Both the position numbers and the translations under genes were made by a program. From Metellina segmentata (Eukaryota > Arthropoda > Arachnida > Araneae > Tetragnathidae): 64,000 bases of DNA. Where the stretch lies: contig OX375873.1 in NCBI GenBank assembly GCA_947359465.1, positions 87,230,978 to 87,294,977 on the forward strand, read 5' to 3'. This document shows positions 34,699 to 44,058 of this stretch, one piece after another; within the stretch, counting starts at the first letter, position 1; each line of letters opens with the position of its first letter. The notes under the pieces are model-generated. The model did no database searches. It saw nothing but the letters and a program-made list of their open reading frames with translations, and was not told the DNA's origin.

Positions 34699-35212
34699 TT
34701 AGTATGTAAAACAATCACATTTTGACAAAACCTCCTGAATTACAGGTACAATTTTAAGTGCGATTTCTTCCTTTTCATTGGGTTTTCCAGCCTTTTGGCA
34801 CTGGTCAAATGTCGGGACAAAATTTTTCATGCCTTTAAAACAACCTGGCATTATCGAGTACAAGTACTTCGGTAGTTCATCTTTGGATTCAGTTCCACCC
34901 AAAGATGCCAACGAATCCTCGCGGTACACTTTCTACTGCGTCTCCTCAGAGACAACCAACAATTTCGTTGTATTGCCCAATTTATCCTCTGATAGTTTTA
35001 GTAACAGCACATTTTTAATGCAATTCGCCACTTTTTCCGAAGATGGAGCACTTCTTTCCACAAAATGAAACATCTCCTTCAAACCTACACAATCTCGTTG
35101 ACCCCCTCCCCTTAAAATCCTCTTGACTTATCTCAAGTAAAGACAACTCGGGTCCATTGTTTTCCACTTCTGGAATTTCTATTTGCTCCTCAGTATTTAG
35201 CGAAGTTTCCAC
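34699..35212 (-). pseudogene. Broken internal ORFs of the retrotransposon, unidentified
   Basis: Two minus-strand open stretches (35212-35015 and 34929-34699) lie downstream of the gag-like ORF. The second reads LPKYLYSIMPGCFKGMKNF and KIVPVIQEVLSKCDCF. After the nested solo LTR a further piece (33642 downwards) reads EIAMIEIDSVSDSGI. I do not recognise a defined gag, protease or RT motif; they may be the degraded gag C terminus or a non-pol internal gene. Confidence 0.4.
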
Positions 35213-35595
35213 TTTGCCCTTACCATCGGTATCACAATACCCCGTTGTGGTAATTTATTTGGAGACACTGTTGTGAAACTCCGTAGGATCAGTCCTATTT
35301 TCCTGCTTTTTCGTCACACATGGTCTAATTACCCTATCTTCGCTAGACTCTACCTTTTCCGTTTCGCCGTTTCCTACACTTTTCTCCCTTTGCATTTGTA
35401 ACTCTTGCAATTTATAGCATACTGGGAGTTTGTCTTTTCAGCTTTTACCCAAGCAATTTTTCGACTCTCTCCGGCTATTTCTAACTCTTTTTCAGCTTTT
35501 TCCAAAGCTCCTATCACATCTCCAAACTCCCTTTCCGCTACTGTCTGAGAAACCGTAAGACTAATTTCCCACTTCCTTTCAGCGAATTTTTGACT

Positions 35596-35814
35596 TCACT
35601 CAGCTTCTATAAACCTCCCTTCAGCTATTCTCAGCTCTTTTGTTTCATTACTAATAGTTACCACCAAATCGTCGACAAATTTAGCATCGTATAATTTACA
35701 ACCTTCTATTATACTTTTCAATTGAAACATTTTAGGTTCTTGAGGAACTTCTTCTCCCAATTCCGTTGCCAACCATATCAAATCCTCCTTCCTAGCTTTC
35801 CAGAGAAATGCCAT
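35596..35814 (-). CDS. Gag-like N-terminal ORF of Gypsy element
   Basis: The 72-aa product begins MAFLWKARKEDLIWLATELG and continues EEVPQEPKMFQLKSIIEGC, then an acidic region. The pattern of a short hydrophobic start, KxEDLxxLAxELGxxVP and a following LKxIIExxxxY helix is a known N-terminal signature of gag polyproteins in arthropod Gypsy elements. It stops after AEGRFIEAE. Further glutamate/lysine-rich sequence continues upstream of position 35595 with stops, so the gag is broken. It lies about 850 bp inside the right LTR, after a long leader containing a minisatellite. Confidence 0.65.
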   Translation of the reverse strand: MAFLWKARKEDLIWLATELGEEVPQEPKMFQLKSIIEGCKLYDAKFVDDLVVTISNETKELRIAEGRFIEAE

Positions 35815-36249
35815 TTTTTTTTAACTTACAAAAGATTTGCAAAACGCACTTTAAAAACTTTTGTCAGATAGATAAATAAATCAGATATAAATTGGAATAA
35901 TATAAAAAAGAGTACTCAAATGTTTCCACAATAACAGTTTCACAATAAATTTCAGTTAAATTGCAAAAAGTAGTAAAATCAAAATACTCTTCCCCAACAA
36001 GTAAATGCACTGTTCTAACTTTAACAAATTACTCGAATTTGGAAAATTAATCCCAATGAAATTTAATCACAACCAATGCTATGACAAAGGTACTTACGTG
36101 ACTTGACGTGATGTCTTGTAGTTGATTTGGAGTATGAATTATCCTTAGAGCGCATACACACACACACAATTTATCGGGAACTGGTTGTTCACTGGATGAC
36201 ACTGGAGACAAATTCTCACAAGGAGGAGTAACCTTTTGGTCAGTTCGCC

Positions 36250-36590
36250 ATAAAAATCTGACGCAGCTCCTCTGGTCAGGGTGACCATCAATATCTGCAC
36301 GAAGCTCCTCTGGTCAGGGTGACCATCAATATCTGCACGAAGCTCCTCTGGTCAGGGTGACCATCAATATCTTAGCTGTTCTCTCTTGGTCAGGATGACC
36401 ATCAGCATAAGTATTCTTTTAGGTCAGGGTGACCATCAAAATTTAAGCAGTTCTCTCTTGGTCAGGATGACCATCAGTATAAGTATTCTTTTAGGTCAGG
36501 GTGACCATCAACAATCAAACACAATTCCTATGGTCAGGGCGACCATCAAAAACAACGCAGTTACTTTGGTCAGGTTAACCATTCAAAACG
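36250..36590. repeat. Leader minisatellite with palindromic TGGTCAGGGTGACCA core
   Basis: About nine copies of (T/A)GGTCAGG(G/A)(T/C)GACCATC are spaced about 38 bp apart; two adjacent units (CAATATCTGCACGAAGCTCC) are identical. The core is a near-palindrome. It lies between the primer-binding-like site and the gag-like ORF, in the retrotransposon leader, so it could be an RNA structure or a protein-binding array. Confidence 0.9.
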
Positions 36591-36661
36591 AAAACCGCTC
36601 GATAGGGACTGAAACCTAATGCTCTTGATGTGGATTCTTATCCCTCCGCTATGCACCAAAA

Positions 36662-36966
36662 TGCAGGTGCTAACTCTGCCATATACGTATGAGCTATGAG
36701 AGTGTAATAGATGGAAAATAAAAATAGGGTTTCAGTCCCGCGTCTTCATAGGAGCAGAGTCGTTCTGCGTCCGTTAACGTTCATTCGTTCCACGATTCTA
36801 TCTCTTCCCCGAGAGAAGACCACACACGTTCTTCTGAAACCGCTACAGTTCAAAGACAAGGGGATACCCCCATCCGGTCATAAATTCAACGTTCCATAAA
36901 TTCGACGTCAACCGTCTGACCACCATGAAATCTGTGGTCAGAGAGATCCCCTACGACGACGCTACA
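36662..36966 (-). repeat. 5' LTR of the minus-strand retrotransposon
   Basis: 305 bp, TGTAGCGTCGTCGTAGGGGA to CACCTGCA on -. It shares the first ~230 bp with the left LTR; the downstream part differs completely. Confidence 0.8.
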
Positions 36967-37436
36967 GCACCCTGAAAAATCTAGCGGTGACTTTACCCGC
37001 AATTTTTCACTCTACGTACTTTGTTAAGACCTTATTCTTGGCGTAAAATAATAATTAAAATCAATTTTTAGAAACCGTCTGACAGATTAAATTGGTAGCG
37101 CTTGCTTTGACTTGAAGTGCCAGAAATATCAACCTTCAATTGAAGATTCAGCAAATGCAGTTCAGCGACAAAAAAAAGTCACTAATGTAAATAATCATTT
37201 GTTTTTGCATATTTTTAATAAATAAATATATCAAAAATATAACTTTTTTTTTACTAGGGCTGCAAATTTCACTAAAGTATGGATATTTCTAGGTGTGAAA
37301 AGGCACTCGAGGAAAGCTAGGTTTTTTTTTCCGGTCTTTGACACATCGAACTCATAAGGTTCGCCATCACTGTAATAGACGCTAACTTCTGTTCAGCTTG
37401 AATTAGCAGTTGCTTTGTGCATGACTATTGAACTTC

Positions 37437-37665
37437 AGTTCAAAGACGGTTTTGTGCTGCAGGAGTTGTCACTTGCTTTTGAACAAGTCTATTAGTTAAA
37501 TTAGGGGACAGGTTGTTACATAAACAGATCCCTTCCCCAACTGGCGACTTTAAACTTGGTGTTTCTTTGTTGTTCGGTGCCGAAAGCACAGCACTGGTAA
37601 CGGGGAACATCCACGTTGATGTACATCCACGCTTTTGAGTTTGGCAGTCTTCTCCTAACACCTAT
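37437..37665 (-). repeat. Dispersed repeat related to 11.2-11.4 kb
   Basis: The minus-strand ORF reads VLSAPNNKETPSLKSPVGEG and NLSPNLTNRLVQKQVTTPA. The + copy near 11260-11390 gives VLSAPNDK and shares the CTAATTTAACTAATAG region at nucleotide level. Element class unknown. Confidence 0.4.
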
Positions 37666-38103
37666 TCAGAAATCAACCTCAAGGTCAATCGCCTTCTCTC
37701 GAGAACTGCACTGTACACTACCTTTTGTCGTCTGTACTTAGAACTTGGATTAAAAGCGGTATACACAACTGCATTCTGTGTTCGTTTTCGTGGCAGAGCT
37801 TTTGGCGCAATTTTAGTAGCGAGTTATGGCGGGTGAAAGCAAACCATCTTTATTACGGATAATCCGTTTTTTTTATGGCAACCTCGGCAAATTTTCGTTT
37901 TTTTTTTTCTTACGTTAATTAGTTTCTGTAAAGCTTAATATTTTCTGTTTAAAAAAAAAGTTGTATGAATTGTTTCATTGGCGACATAAAAAGTACACCA
38001 ATCGAGGCATAGAATGCAGCTGTACCATAAAATCTCTTTTCACTTGCTCTAAACTCCTTTGTTATGTTTACTTACGTAGTGTACCCTTGTCTCTTTGACT
38101 CAC

Positions 38104-39110
38104 CAGGGCGGCGGTAACACGGTTGGAAGAGTAACCGGAGGCATGCGAGTTCGAATTCAATCAAAGACCACCATGTACGAGAGGGCTGGGGCATGTTAAA
38201 TCTGCTGTGGACACAAATGTCCTCACGTTGGCCTGGTCTGGATTTTTGAAGAGTGTGGTGCCAACTCAGGTGCTGGTCTTCTCATCTGAATGTGGATCTT
38301 AATTACGAAGAGTAGTCCTCGGATCCCTTTGGGGATTGATCCCGGATTGTCGCCAATAACCCGTTGTGTTGCTTCAGTGCGACGTTAATTAATTACCACA
38401 TGCACATGATCATAAGTCCATTTAGTAGGAGTGGGGTGCCAGCTCAGGTGTTGCCTCGTCATTTGACCGTGGTTCAAAATTACGTGGTGTTGTCCTCGGA
38501 TCTTTCCATTAGGGGATTGATAACGGACCGGCCTCAAAAGCCCGGTGTGTTGCTCTAGTACGACGTTAACTAAAATTACCATTACCATTACCATTACCCT
38601 TCGAATCAACAGGGCCGCGGTAACACGGTTGGAAGAGTAACACGGACTAGTAACCGGAGGCATGCGATTTCGAATCCAATCAAAGAACACCATATACGAA
38701 AAGGCTGGGTCATGTTAAATCTGTTGTGGACTCAAATGCCCTCACTTTGGCCTGGTCTGGATTTTTGAAGAGTGTGGTGCCAACTCAGGTACTGGTCTCC
38801 TCATCTGACTGTGGTTCAAAATTACGAGGTGTAGTCTTCGGATCCCAATGGGGATTGATCCCGGATTGTCGCCAATAACCCGTTGTGTTGCTTCAGTGCG
38901 ACGTTAATTAATTACCACATGCACAGGATCATAAGTCCATTTAGTAGGAGTGGGGTGCCAGCTCAGGTGTTGCCTCGTCATTTGACCGTGGTTCAAAATT
39001 ACGTGGTGTTGTCCTCGGATCTTTCCATTAGGGGATTGATAACGGACCGACCTCAAAAGCCCAGTGTGTTACTCAAGTACAGCGTTAATTAAAATTACCA
39101 TTACCATTTA
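38104..39110 (+). mobile_element. Composite SINE, tandemly duplicated (about 503-bp unit x 2)
   Basis: Each unit has a SINE head (GGTAACACGGTTGGAAGAGT...GGAGGCATGCGA) and a full body to GCGACGTTAATTAATTACCA. A short linker (CATGATCATAAGTCCATTTA) and a second, headless SINE body follow, ending in (ATTACC)n. Unit 1 spans 38106-38600 and unit 2 38608-39110. The same linker in both shows the composite formed first and was then duplicated. Confidence 0.85.
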
Positions 39111-39588
39111 GTATGTGTATCATTTAATTGTAAAGCAAGAAAAGTGAACTCAAAAGTACACCTAAATGGCAAAGGATAAGCAACACTTTAAAACGAAATT
39201 TCAAAATTTCGAAGCATTAGGAGGAAGAAATAAATAAAAATAAAACCACATACTTACCAATTATATCTATACAATGTATATATATTCTTTTAATCAACGA
39301 GACTTTTACAACTGTTTTTACGGACGCCTATTTCAAATTAACACCAACTGAATGCTGCGAAACACTACAGAAGTTGCGACGGCCCATTCAGATGCGAACA
39401 ACTGCATTGTGTAGCGAGATTTTAAAGCGTTCGGGGGTCCACGCGGAGCCTGCCGCAGGAAGGTTAACTTGACGACGCCAAAAACCCAGTTCATATTTTA
39501 GTCTCGTCAAACGAATTTATAATATTTATTGGCCGCAATTATTCAAGAATTTGCTTTTTTCTTTCATTTTTGGCACCGAAATCTAGCA

Positions 39589-40230
39589 TCTATATATATA
39601 ATTCTCTTACGTGGCACGCAAAAAAGACGTTATTTGTTATCGCGTTTTGGCAACATTGTGCGATTGTTTGTTTACCACGAAGTCGCCTCAATTGAATTTA
39701 TAGCGTTATCGGATGAAATTTTACTGAAAAATAAAAATAATTTTAGTCGAGCTGTGTTGCAGATTAAAATTACAAATCAAAGAAGGCGGAGGATCATTTC
39801 AGGGCCATTTAAAAATCGGTCCTTTTCAGGGCCAACAATTATAGTTCGACAAGACGCTTGCACTATAACTTTCGACAACAAACTGAATGAAAAAGTGTGA
39901 GTGACTCAAGAGTGCTTTATGGAAATGTACACACAAACAACATGCTGGGTATTCCATTTCCAAAGCAGCGCTCACATTTCGACTCAAAATTTGATCAAAG
40001 TTTTCATTTGAATTCTGATTCCAGGGTACTGTATATATATTTTCTGTAATACAGCAAATTTAGATTTGAAAAATATTTTTTTGGTATATCATATTTTGTA
40101 AAAAATCCTTTCTGCTAGGACACATGTCTTCATTGATGCGAGCATAGGTTAGCGTAGCGAACCAATGAGGATTGCAAAACAATCCTCCGGGGGTTGGCGA
40201 GCTTTAGCGAGCAGGGGGCGGGCCCCCTAG
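39589..40230 (+). mobile_element. Non-autonomous Helitron
   Basis: The 5' end is TCTATATATATAATTCTCTT at 39589 and the 3' end is CTAG at 40227-40230. The element sits between A (39588) and T (40231), the Helitron target. A GC hairpin (GGGGGCGGGCCCCC) immediately precedes and overlaps CTAG, and a second stem (GGCGAGC...GCGAGC) precedes it. Length 642 bp. The 123-codon ORF overlapping the 5' end (39529-39900) shows no Rep or helicase motif and begins outside the element, so it is not treated as a gene. Confidence 0.85.
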
Positions 40231-40255
40231 TTGCATTTAAATGGCCCGGAGCAAA

Positions 40256-40340
40256 AGGGTTAAACTAGTGTTGAGTCCATTTTCGAATTGCTCCCCTGTG
40301 GGGCGTGGGCCCCACGTTGGGAAACATTGGTTTAAGGTGT
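40256..40340 (-). repeat. hAT terminal fragment
   Basis: On - the sequence CAATGTTTCCCAACGTGGGGC followed by CCACGCCCCACAGGGG resembles the CAGTGTTTCCCAACGTGGGG ends of a common hAT group. The other end is missing. Confidence 0.5.
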
Positions 40341-40654
40341 TAAACTCTAACGAACCACATTGTTGGACAAAGTAAAAGTAGGTTAGGTGGTTTATCTTCA
40401 TTATATATATCTTGATCGCATGGCGTGAGCACAATGTCCGACAGTTAAACAGTAAAGAAGAATATAACAAAAAATGTTTGCCAAAAAAAATTCTTGGATT
40501 TCAATACAGGGATTTTAAATAAAAATATTACTTGTATGTATACCTTTGTGTCTATGATTATTTCATTTGGTTCATAACTCCACACCTAGAAAAGATATGT
40601 TTTGATTTCTGAAGGAAAAAACTTAATAATCTTATACACCTATTTGAGTAATAC

Positions 40655-41335
40655 AAAAAAAAGTTAAACAGTAAAAATGTTAAACAGTAGAAAAAAAGTT
40701 AAATAGTTGGAAAAAAAGTTAAACAGTAGAAGAAAAGTTAAACAGTTATAAAATTAAACAGTAAGAAAAAAAAGTACACCAGTAACTAAAAAAGTTAATC
40801 AGTAGCAAAAAAGTTAAGGTGTTCGAAAAAAAAGATATATAATTTTTAAAAAAATTAATAGTTTAAAAGCTACGCAGTAAAAAAAGTAACAAAAAAAGTT
40901 TAACTGAAAAAAAAAAAAAAAAGTAAAGCGTTAAAAAAAATTACGCAGTAACAAAGAAATGTTAACAGTAAAAAAATTAAGGTGTGTTGAAAAAGCAAAA
41001 TAAAGTTACAATAAAAAAAGTTATACAGTAAAAATAATTTAAGGTGTTTTAAAAAAAGTTACAAAAATTAAACAGTAAAAAAGCTACGCAGTAAAAATAA
41101 TTTAAGGTGTTTTAAAAAAAGTTTAAAAAATTAAACAGTAAAAAAAGCTACGCAGTAAAAAAAAGTAAAGTCGTAACAAAAAAAAGTTTAACAGAAAAAA
41201 AGTTAAGCGTATATAAAAATTAAGCAGTAACAAAGAAATGTTTTCAGTAAAAAAGTCAAGGTGTTTAAAAAAAGCAAAATAAAGTTACAACAAAAAAAAA
41301 GCTAGGCAGTAAAAATAAGTTAGAAAATAAAAAGG
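40655..41335. repeat. Degenerate minisatellite (GTTAAACAGTARAAAAAA-type units)
   Basis: About 680 bp of diverged units with the core AAAAAGTTAAACAGTA. Variants include AAGTTAAGGTGTT, AAGCTACGCAGTA and GTTTAACAG. A higher-order pattern is visible: AAAAAGCTACGCAGTAAAAA, TAATTTAAGGTGTTTTAAAA and AAAAATTAAACAGTAAAAAA recur as a block near 41030-41160. Strong purine/pyrimidine asymmetry. Confidence 0.9.
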
Positions 41336-41728
41336 AAATTATCACAAAATATGAATATTTATTTCAAGCTTTCTTGCGTTACAGAGTACATTTACACACA
41401 TCTTTCTTAAAGCCATTTGTAACTCTTTTTTTAAGGCACTTTAAAATTCTTCTATCCTAAATAGATTTAACAAGAAATGAAAAAACAACAAATATGTAAA
41501 ATAGTCATTATATTTAATATATTTTTTGGGAAATATTTTTCCTACACGATTTTTCCACAAGTCCTTGATAAAAAGTCTTATAATTTTTTTTAGAAATCTC
41601 AAACTTTCTTACTAGTCTTTTTGTTGCCACACATGTTTTAATTCCATGAAATTAAACTCAAAATAACCACCCTTGCAGAATTTTTCCTCACCATGTTCAA
41701 GTTCAGTTAATCACTAAAATTGCATCTA

Positions 41729-42271
41729 CTACTTGTATTGATAAAGGGGATAACGTTTAGTAACAAATGTACGTTTTAATTTTATGTAAATATTGGTTCG
41801 GTACATAGGACACGTTAAGAGACTTTTCATACATCTCATGCCTGTCACCAGATGACCGCAAGGCTGTAAAGTAGCATCCATTTCTGATTCCGTACAAATT
41901 TTACAAAACCGTTCGTCCTAGTCGTTGTTTTGGTGGTAAGTTTTTACATCGGGTTTTATAAAAACATTGGTATTATTCTTGATTTCATCCACCTGTACAA
42001 TTTCATCTATTGGTGTTCTTTTTGATCGAGGGTCAGTAGTCACTTGTTTTTTGGCTACCAAACATTTTGGATAAAACTTTATGTGCTCGTGTCTCACTAC
42101 ATCCTCTTGCCAATTTTCAAGTCCTTCGCCACACCAATAGCACCTGACCCTGTCCGAGACACCCGTATAAAACAATCCGTTTTCGACCAGGTCCCAAATG
42201 TCAAAGTTTGTGCGTGGCCAATCTCTAAACGTAGTGTAGTATTGGTTTCCGCCAAAACCTCTCTCGCCCAA
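41729..42271 (-). pseudogene. BIR-RING (inhibitor-of-apoptosis-like) gene, broken by an in-frame stop
   Basis: From about 42271 the minus strand encodes a BIR domain: FRDWPRTNF, ENGLFYTGVSDRVRCYWCG, LENWQEDVVRHEHIKFYPKC. The zinc ligands are the C-x2-C pair, His and the final Cys. A linker of about 45 residues leads to a TAG directly after HQNND (near 41920). The same frame then resumes with a RING finger, ERFCKICTESEMDATLQPCG, then HLVTGMRCMKSLLTCPMYR, and stops at 41731. BIR plus C-terminal RING is the IAP plan (E3 ligase and caspase-binding regulators). Only one BIR is present and no clear Met start. An inverted copy of its 5' end lies at 42517. It could be a retrocopy or a mobile-element-captured IAP. 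Confidence 0.8.
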
Positions 42272-42566
42272 TAGGAGTTTCCTCCTTAAGCGCCCTCTAT
42301 ATAACAGTTACTTGTTCATAGATAGCTGCTAAGATGACACGCTGATAAGATGTGTTAAGATGTTTCTAGCTAAGATGTGACTCAGATGTTATTTAATGTT
42401 TTCCTTAACTTTAAATGTTTGCCCCAACCTTGTAACTGTCCTCAATGTACTAATAAACGTTTATGAATAACAAATATAGTGTTCTGCTTGATCATTTCTA
42501 CAGTTAGCACTTTAGAAGGGAACTCCTATTGGGCGAGAGAGGTTTTGGCGGAAACCAATCCTACAG
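42240..42566. repeat. Inverted repeat of the BIR 5' end around an LTR-like spacer
   Basis: The arms are 42240-42283 and 42517-42560, reading AACTCCTATTGGGCGAGAGA then GGTTTTGGCGGAAACCAAT in opposite orientation with few mismatches. The 230-bp spacer contains TATATAA near 42299 and AATAAA near 42451 and otherwise no ORF, like a compact promoter plus polyA unit. Confidence 0.75.
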
Positions 42567-42599
42567 TAGATAGGCGTTTTTGAGCATAGACTTGTCTGG

Positions 42600-43320
42600 A
42601 AATTTTGACTTCAAATTTACATAATGGTTATTCATTTTCCTAAAACCTATACTGATCTGTTACTCTTAAGTGTAAAATTATAGGGTCTATTGAGGTAAAT
42701 TCCTTCAAAAAGGTTATTTTCGTCAATTGAAAAAAAAAATTTGATACTAGTCAAAGATACTAATTTCTGTTCAACAAAAAAGCAAAGATTTGTGCCTATA
42801 AATAAATAATTCAATTTACTGATGTAAATTTAGAAAAATAAAACTGCAGAATCAAGAGAAATCAGTATACTTTAAAGAAAGTAAAAAAAAAAAAAGTTTC
42901 TCGTTTAAATTATATTTGGTTACATATTTTTTTCTTGTTCAAGTTTAGTCATCGAATTGAATTGTATTCAGCTCATCAATGTGATAGAGCAAAAAAAAAT
43001 TATATACAAATTTAAGCATACCCCTTTTGTTAAAATCCTGTATTATAACATAAAGTTTTACCTGTCGCATCATCACAAGCACATGTTTTCTGAGTACATT
43101 CTTCACTTACGAGTTCATTGTTACTCAAAAAGGAAAGATTAACTTTACTGATTAGTAAGGGTATGGTGTTATATGGTTCAGTTCTTCGTGTCTCCAGTTT
43201 ACAATTATTTTTCCATGTACAGATAACGCTTTTCAATAGCAATGTTTAATATTGATGCAATTGTGGATTTTGATGGATTTTAGACTAAGGAAGGTTTTTT
43301 TCAGTACGTGAATGCGGATA
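42600..43320. other. AT-rich, no recognised gene
   Basis: A 70-codon minus-strand ORF (43242-43030) contains LSFLSNNELVSEECTQKTCA and cannot be assigned. I see no exon support. Confidence 0.3.
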
Positions 43321-43379
43321 CATCGCTATAAAATCGCAAGTAGCGTCAAGTATTCGTTTTAACTTATCGCCTTATAAGT

Positions 43380-43818
43380 ATAAACTTAGTGCCACAGATC
43401 GTAAAACTGTGCGATATGTTGAAAATTACGTATGTGGCCTTTCTGTCCCATGGCATGGGAAAACGTGTCTCCCTTAAAAAGTTTAGAGTAGACCGACTCT
43501 AAGCTTTTGGAATTGTACAAGCAGACAAAGAGTGCCTCTCAGTACCTAGTTGCTTACAAAGGTGGTTGTGTTGAGAAGCAACGCCTAGATGCATTGAATA
43601 TTCCAAACATCAACTTGGAAAACTTTGGGTGTACCAAATTCGATGCATTATGTTGTCTAAGTAGCAACAAAGAGATCCAAAAACTATCATGTATACATCT
43701 CAAAGACAATTTGCATAACCCAAAAGCTGAGGTGACGTCATTTAATAATTGGTTCATAGCAAATATGCCTCTTAAAAAATGCAGGCATGTAAAAAAAAAG
43801 TTATTTGGTTTTGACTAA
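43380..43818 (+). pseudogene. Unidentified repeat-associated protein remnant
   Basis: A clean 103-codon frame (43507-43818) reads ELYKQTKSASQYLVAYKGGC, VEKQRLDALNIPNINLENFG, CTKFDALCCL, and ends EVTSFNNWFIANMPLKKC. Upstream in shifted frames I read TDRKTVRYVENYVCGLSVPW and WHGKTCLP, suggesting a frameshifted N-terminal half. The KGGxxEKxxLxxLxIPxINLExFGCxKFDxL pattern looks conserved rather than random. It resembles uncharacterised proteins that, as I recall, recur in arthropod genomes near mobile elements. I do not know its function and no catalytic motif is evident. Confidence 0.45.
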
Positions 43819-44058
43819 AAGGATTAACTTTGTGTAAAATATACGAATCCTGGTTTTTTTTCTATTAAAAAGTGTTCTAATTTTTTTAGTTTCAATATGA
43901 CCTTTATCAATATGTTTTAGAATTATTTTTTTAATATGTTTTAGAACAATTTGTTTTTGCAGAGATTGTTTGAAGAACATATAAAAATTCAGATAACCAT
44001 TATTTCAAAAACATTTGTTCAGTTAAAAATTAATTAGTATTTAAAATTAATAAGTACA

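Larger units (their letters stand above)
32433..36966 (-). mobile_element. Gypsy-like LTR retrotransposon, internally reduced
   Basis: There are LTR-type repeats at both ends, with TG...CA termini and a 4-bp target duplication GCAC (32429-32432 and 36967-36970). Minus orientation is shown by two signals. A polypurine tract (AAAAAAGGGC on -) abuts the left repeat. A primer-binding-like TGGTGCATAGCGGAGGG on - lies three bases inside the right repeat. A gag-like ORF lies at 35814-35596. Without the nested solo LTR the internal region is about 2.9 kb, too short for gag-pol, and I see no protease, RT or integrase, so it is non-autonomous. Confidence 0.85.
32079..37372 (+). mobile_element. hAT transposon split by an LTR retrotransposon
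   Basis: It starts CAGTGAAGGCGAACATTTGA (32079) and ends AAGGTTCGCCATCACTG (37372). The flanks are TCATAGAC (32071-32078) and TAATAGAC (37373-37380), 7 of 8 identical. The left arm (32079-32432) encodes, with stops, DPFGERVL, IIKHPDIVVYSALELNGFQ, MQLDDLDMATCIISRQHL and FRLENLERNRLKSA, resembling hAT transposase before its C-terminal dimerisation region. The right arm (36971-37372) holds a decayed C-terminal stretch. The two arms are separated by the 4.5-kb element at 32433-36966. Confidence 0.85.

Noticed and set aside
32433..36966. A full pol gene in the retrotransposon
   Set aside because: The internal region is too short once the nested LTR is removed, and no protease, RT (YxDD) or integrase motif was found on either strand.
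39529..39900. 123-codon ORF on + as a Helitron gene
   Set aside because: It starts 60 bp outside the element and shows no Rep/helicase motif; the element is non-autonomous.
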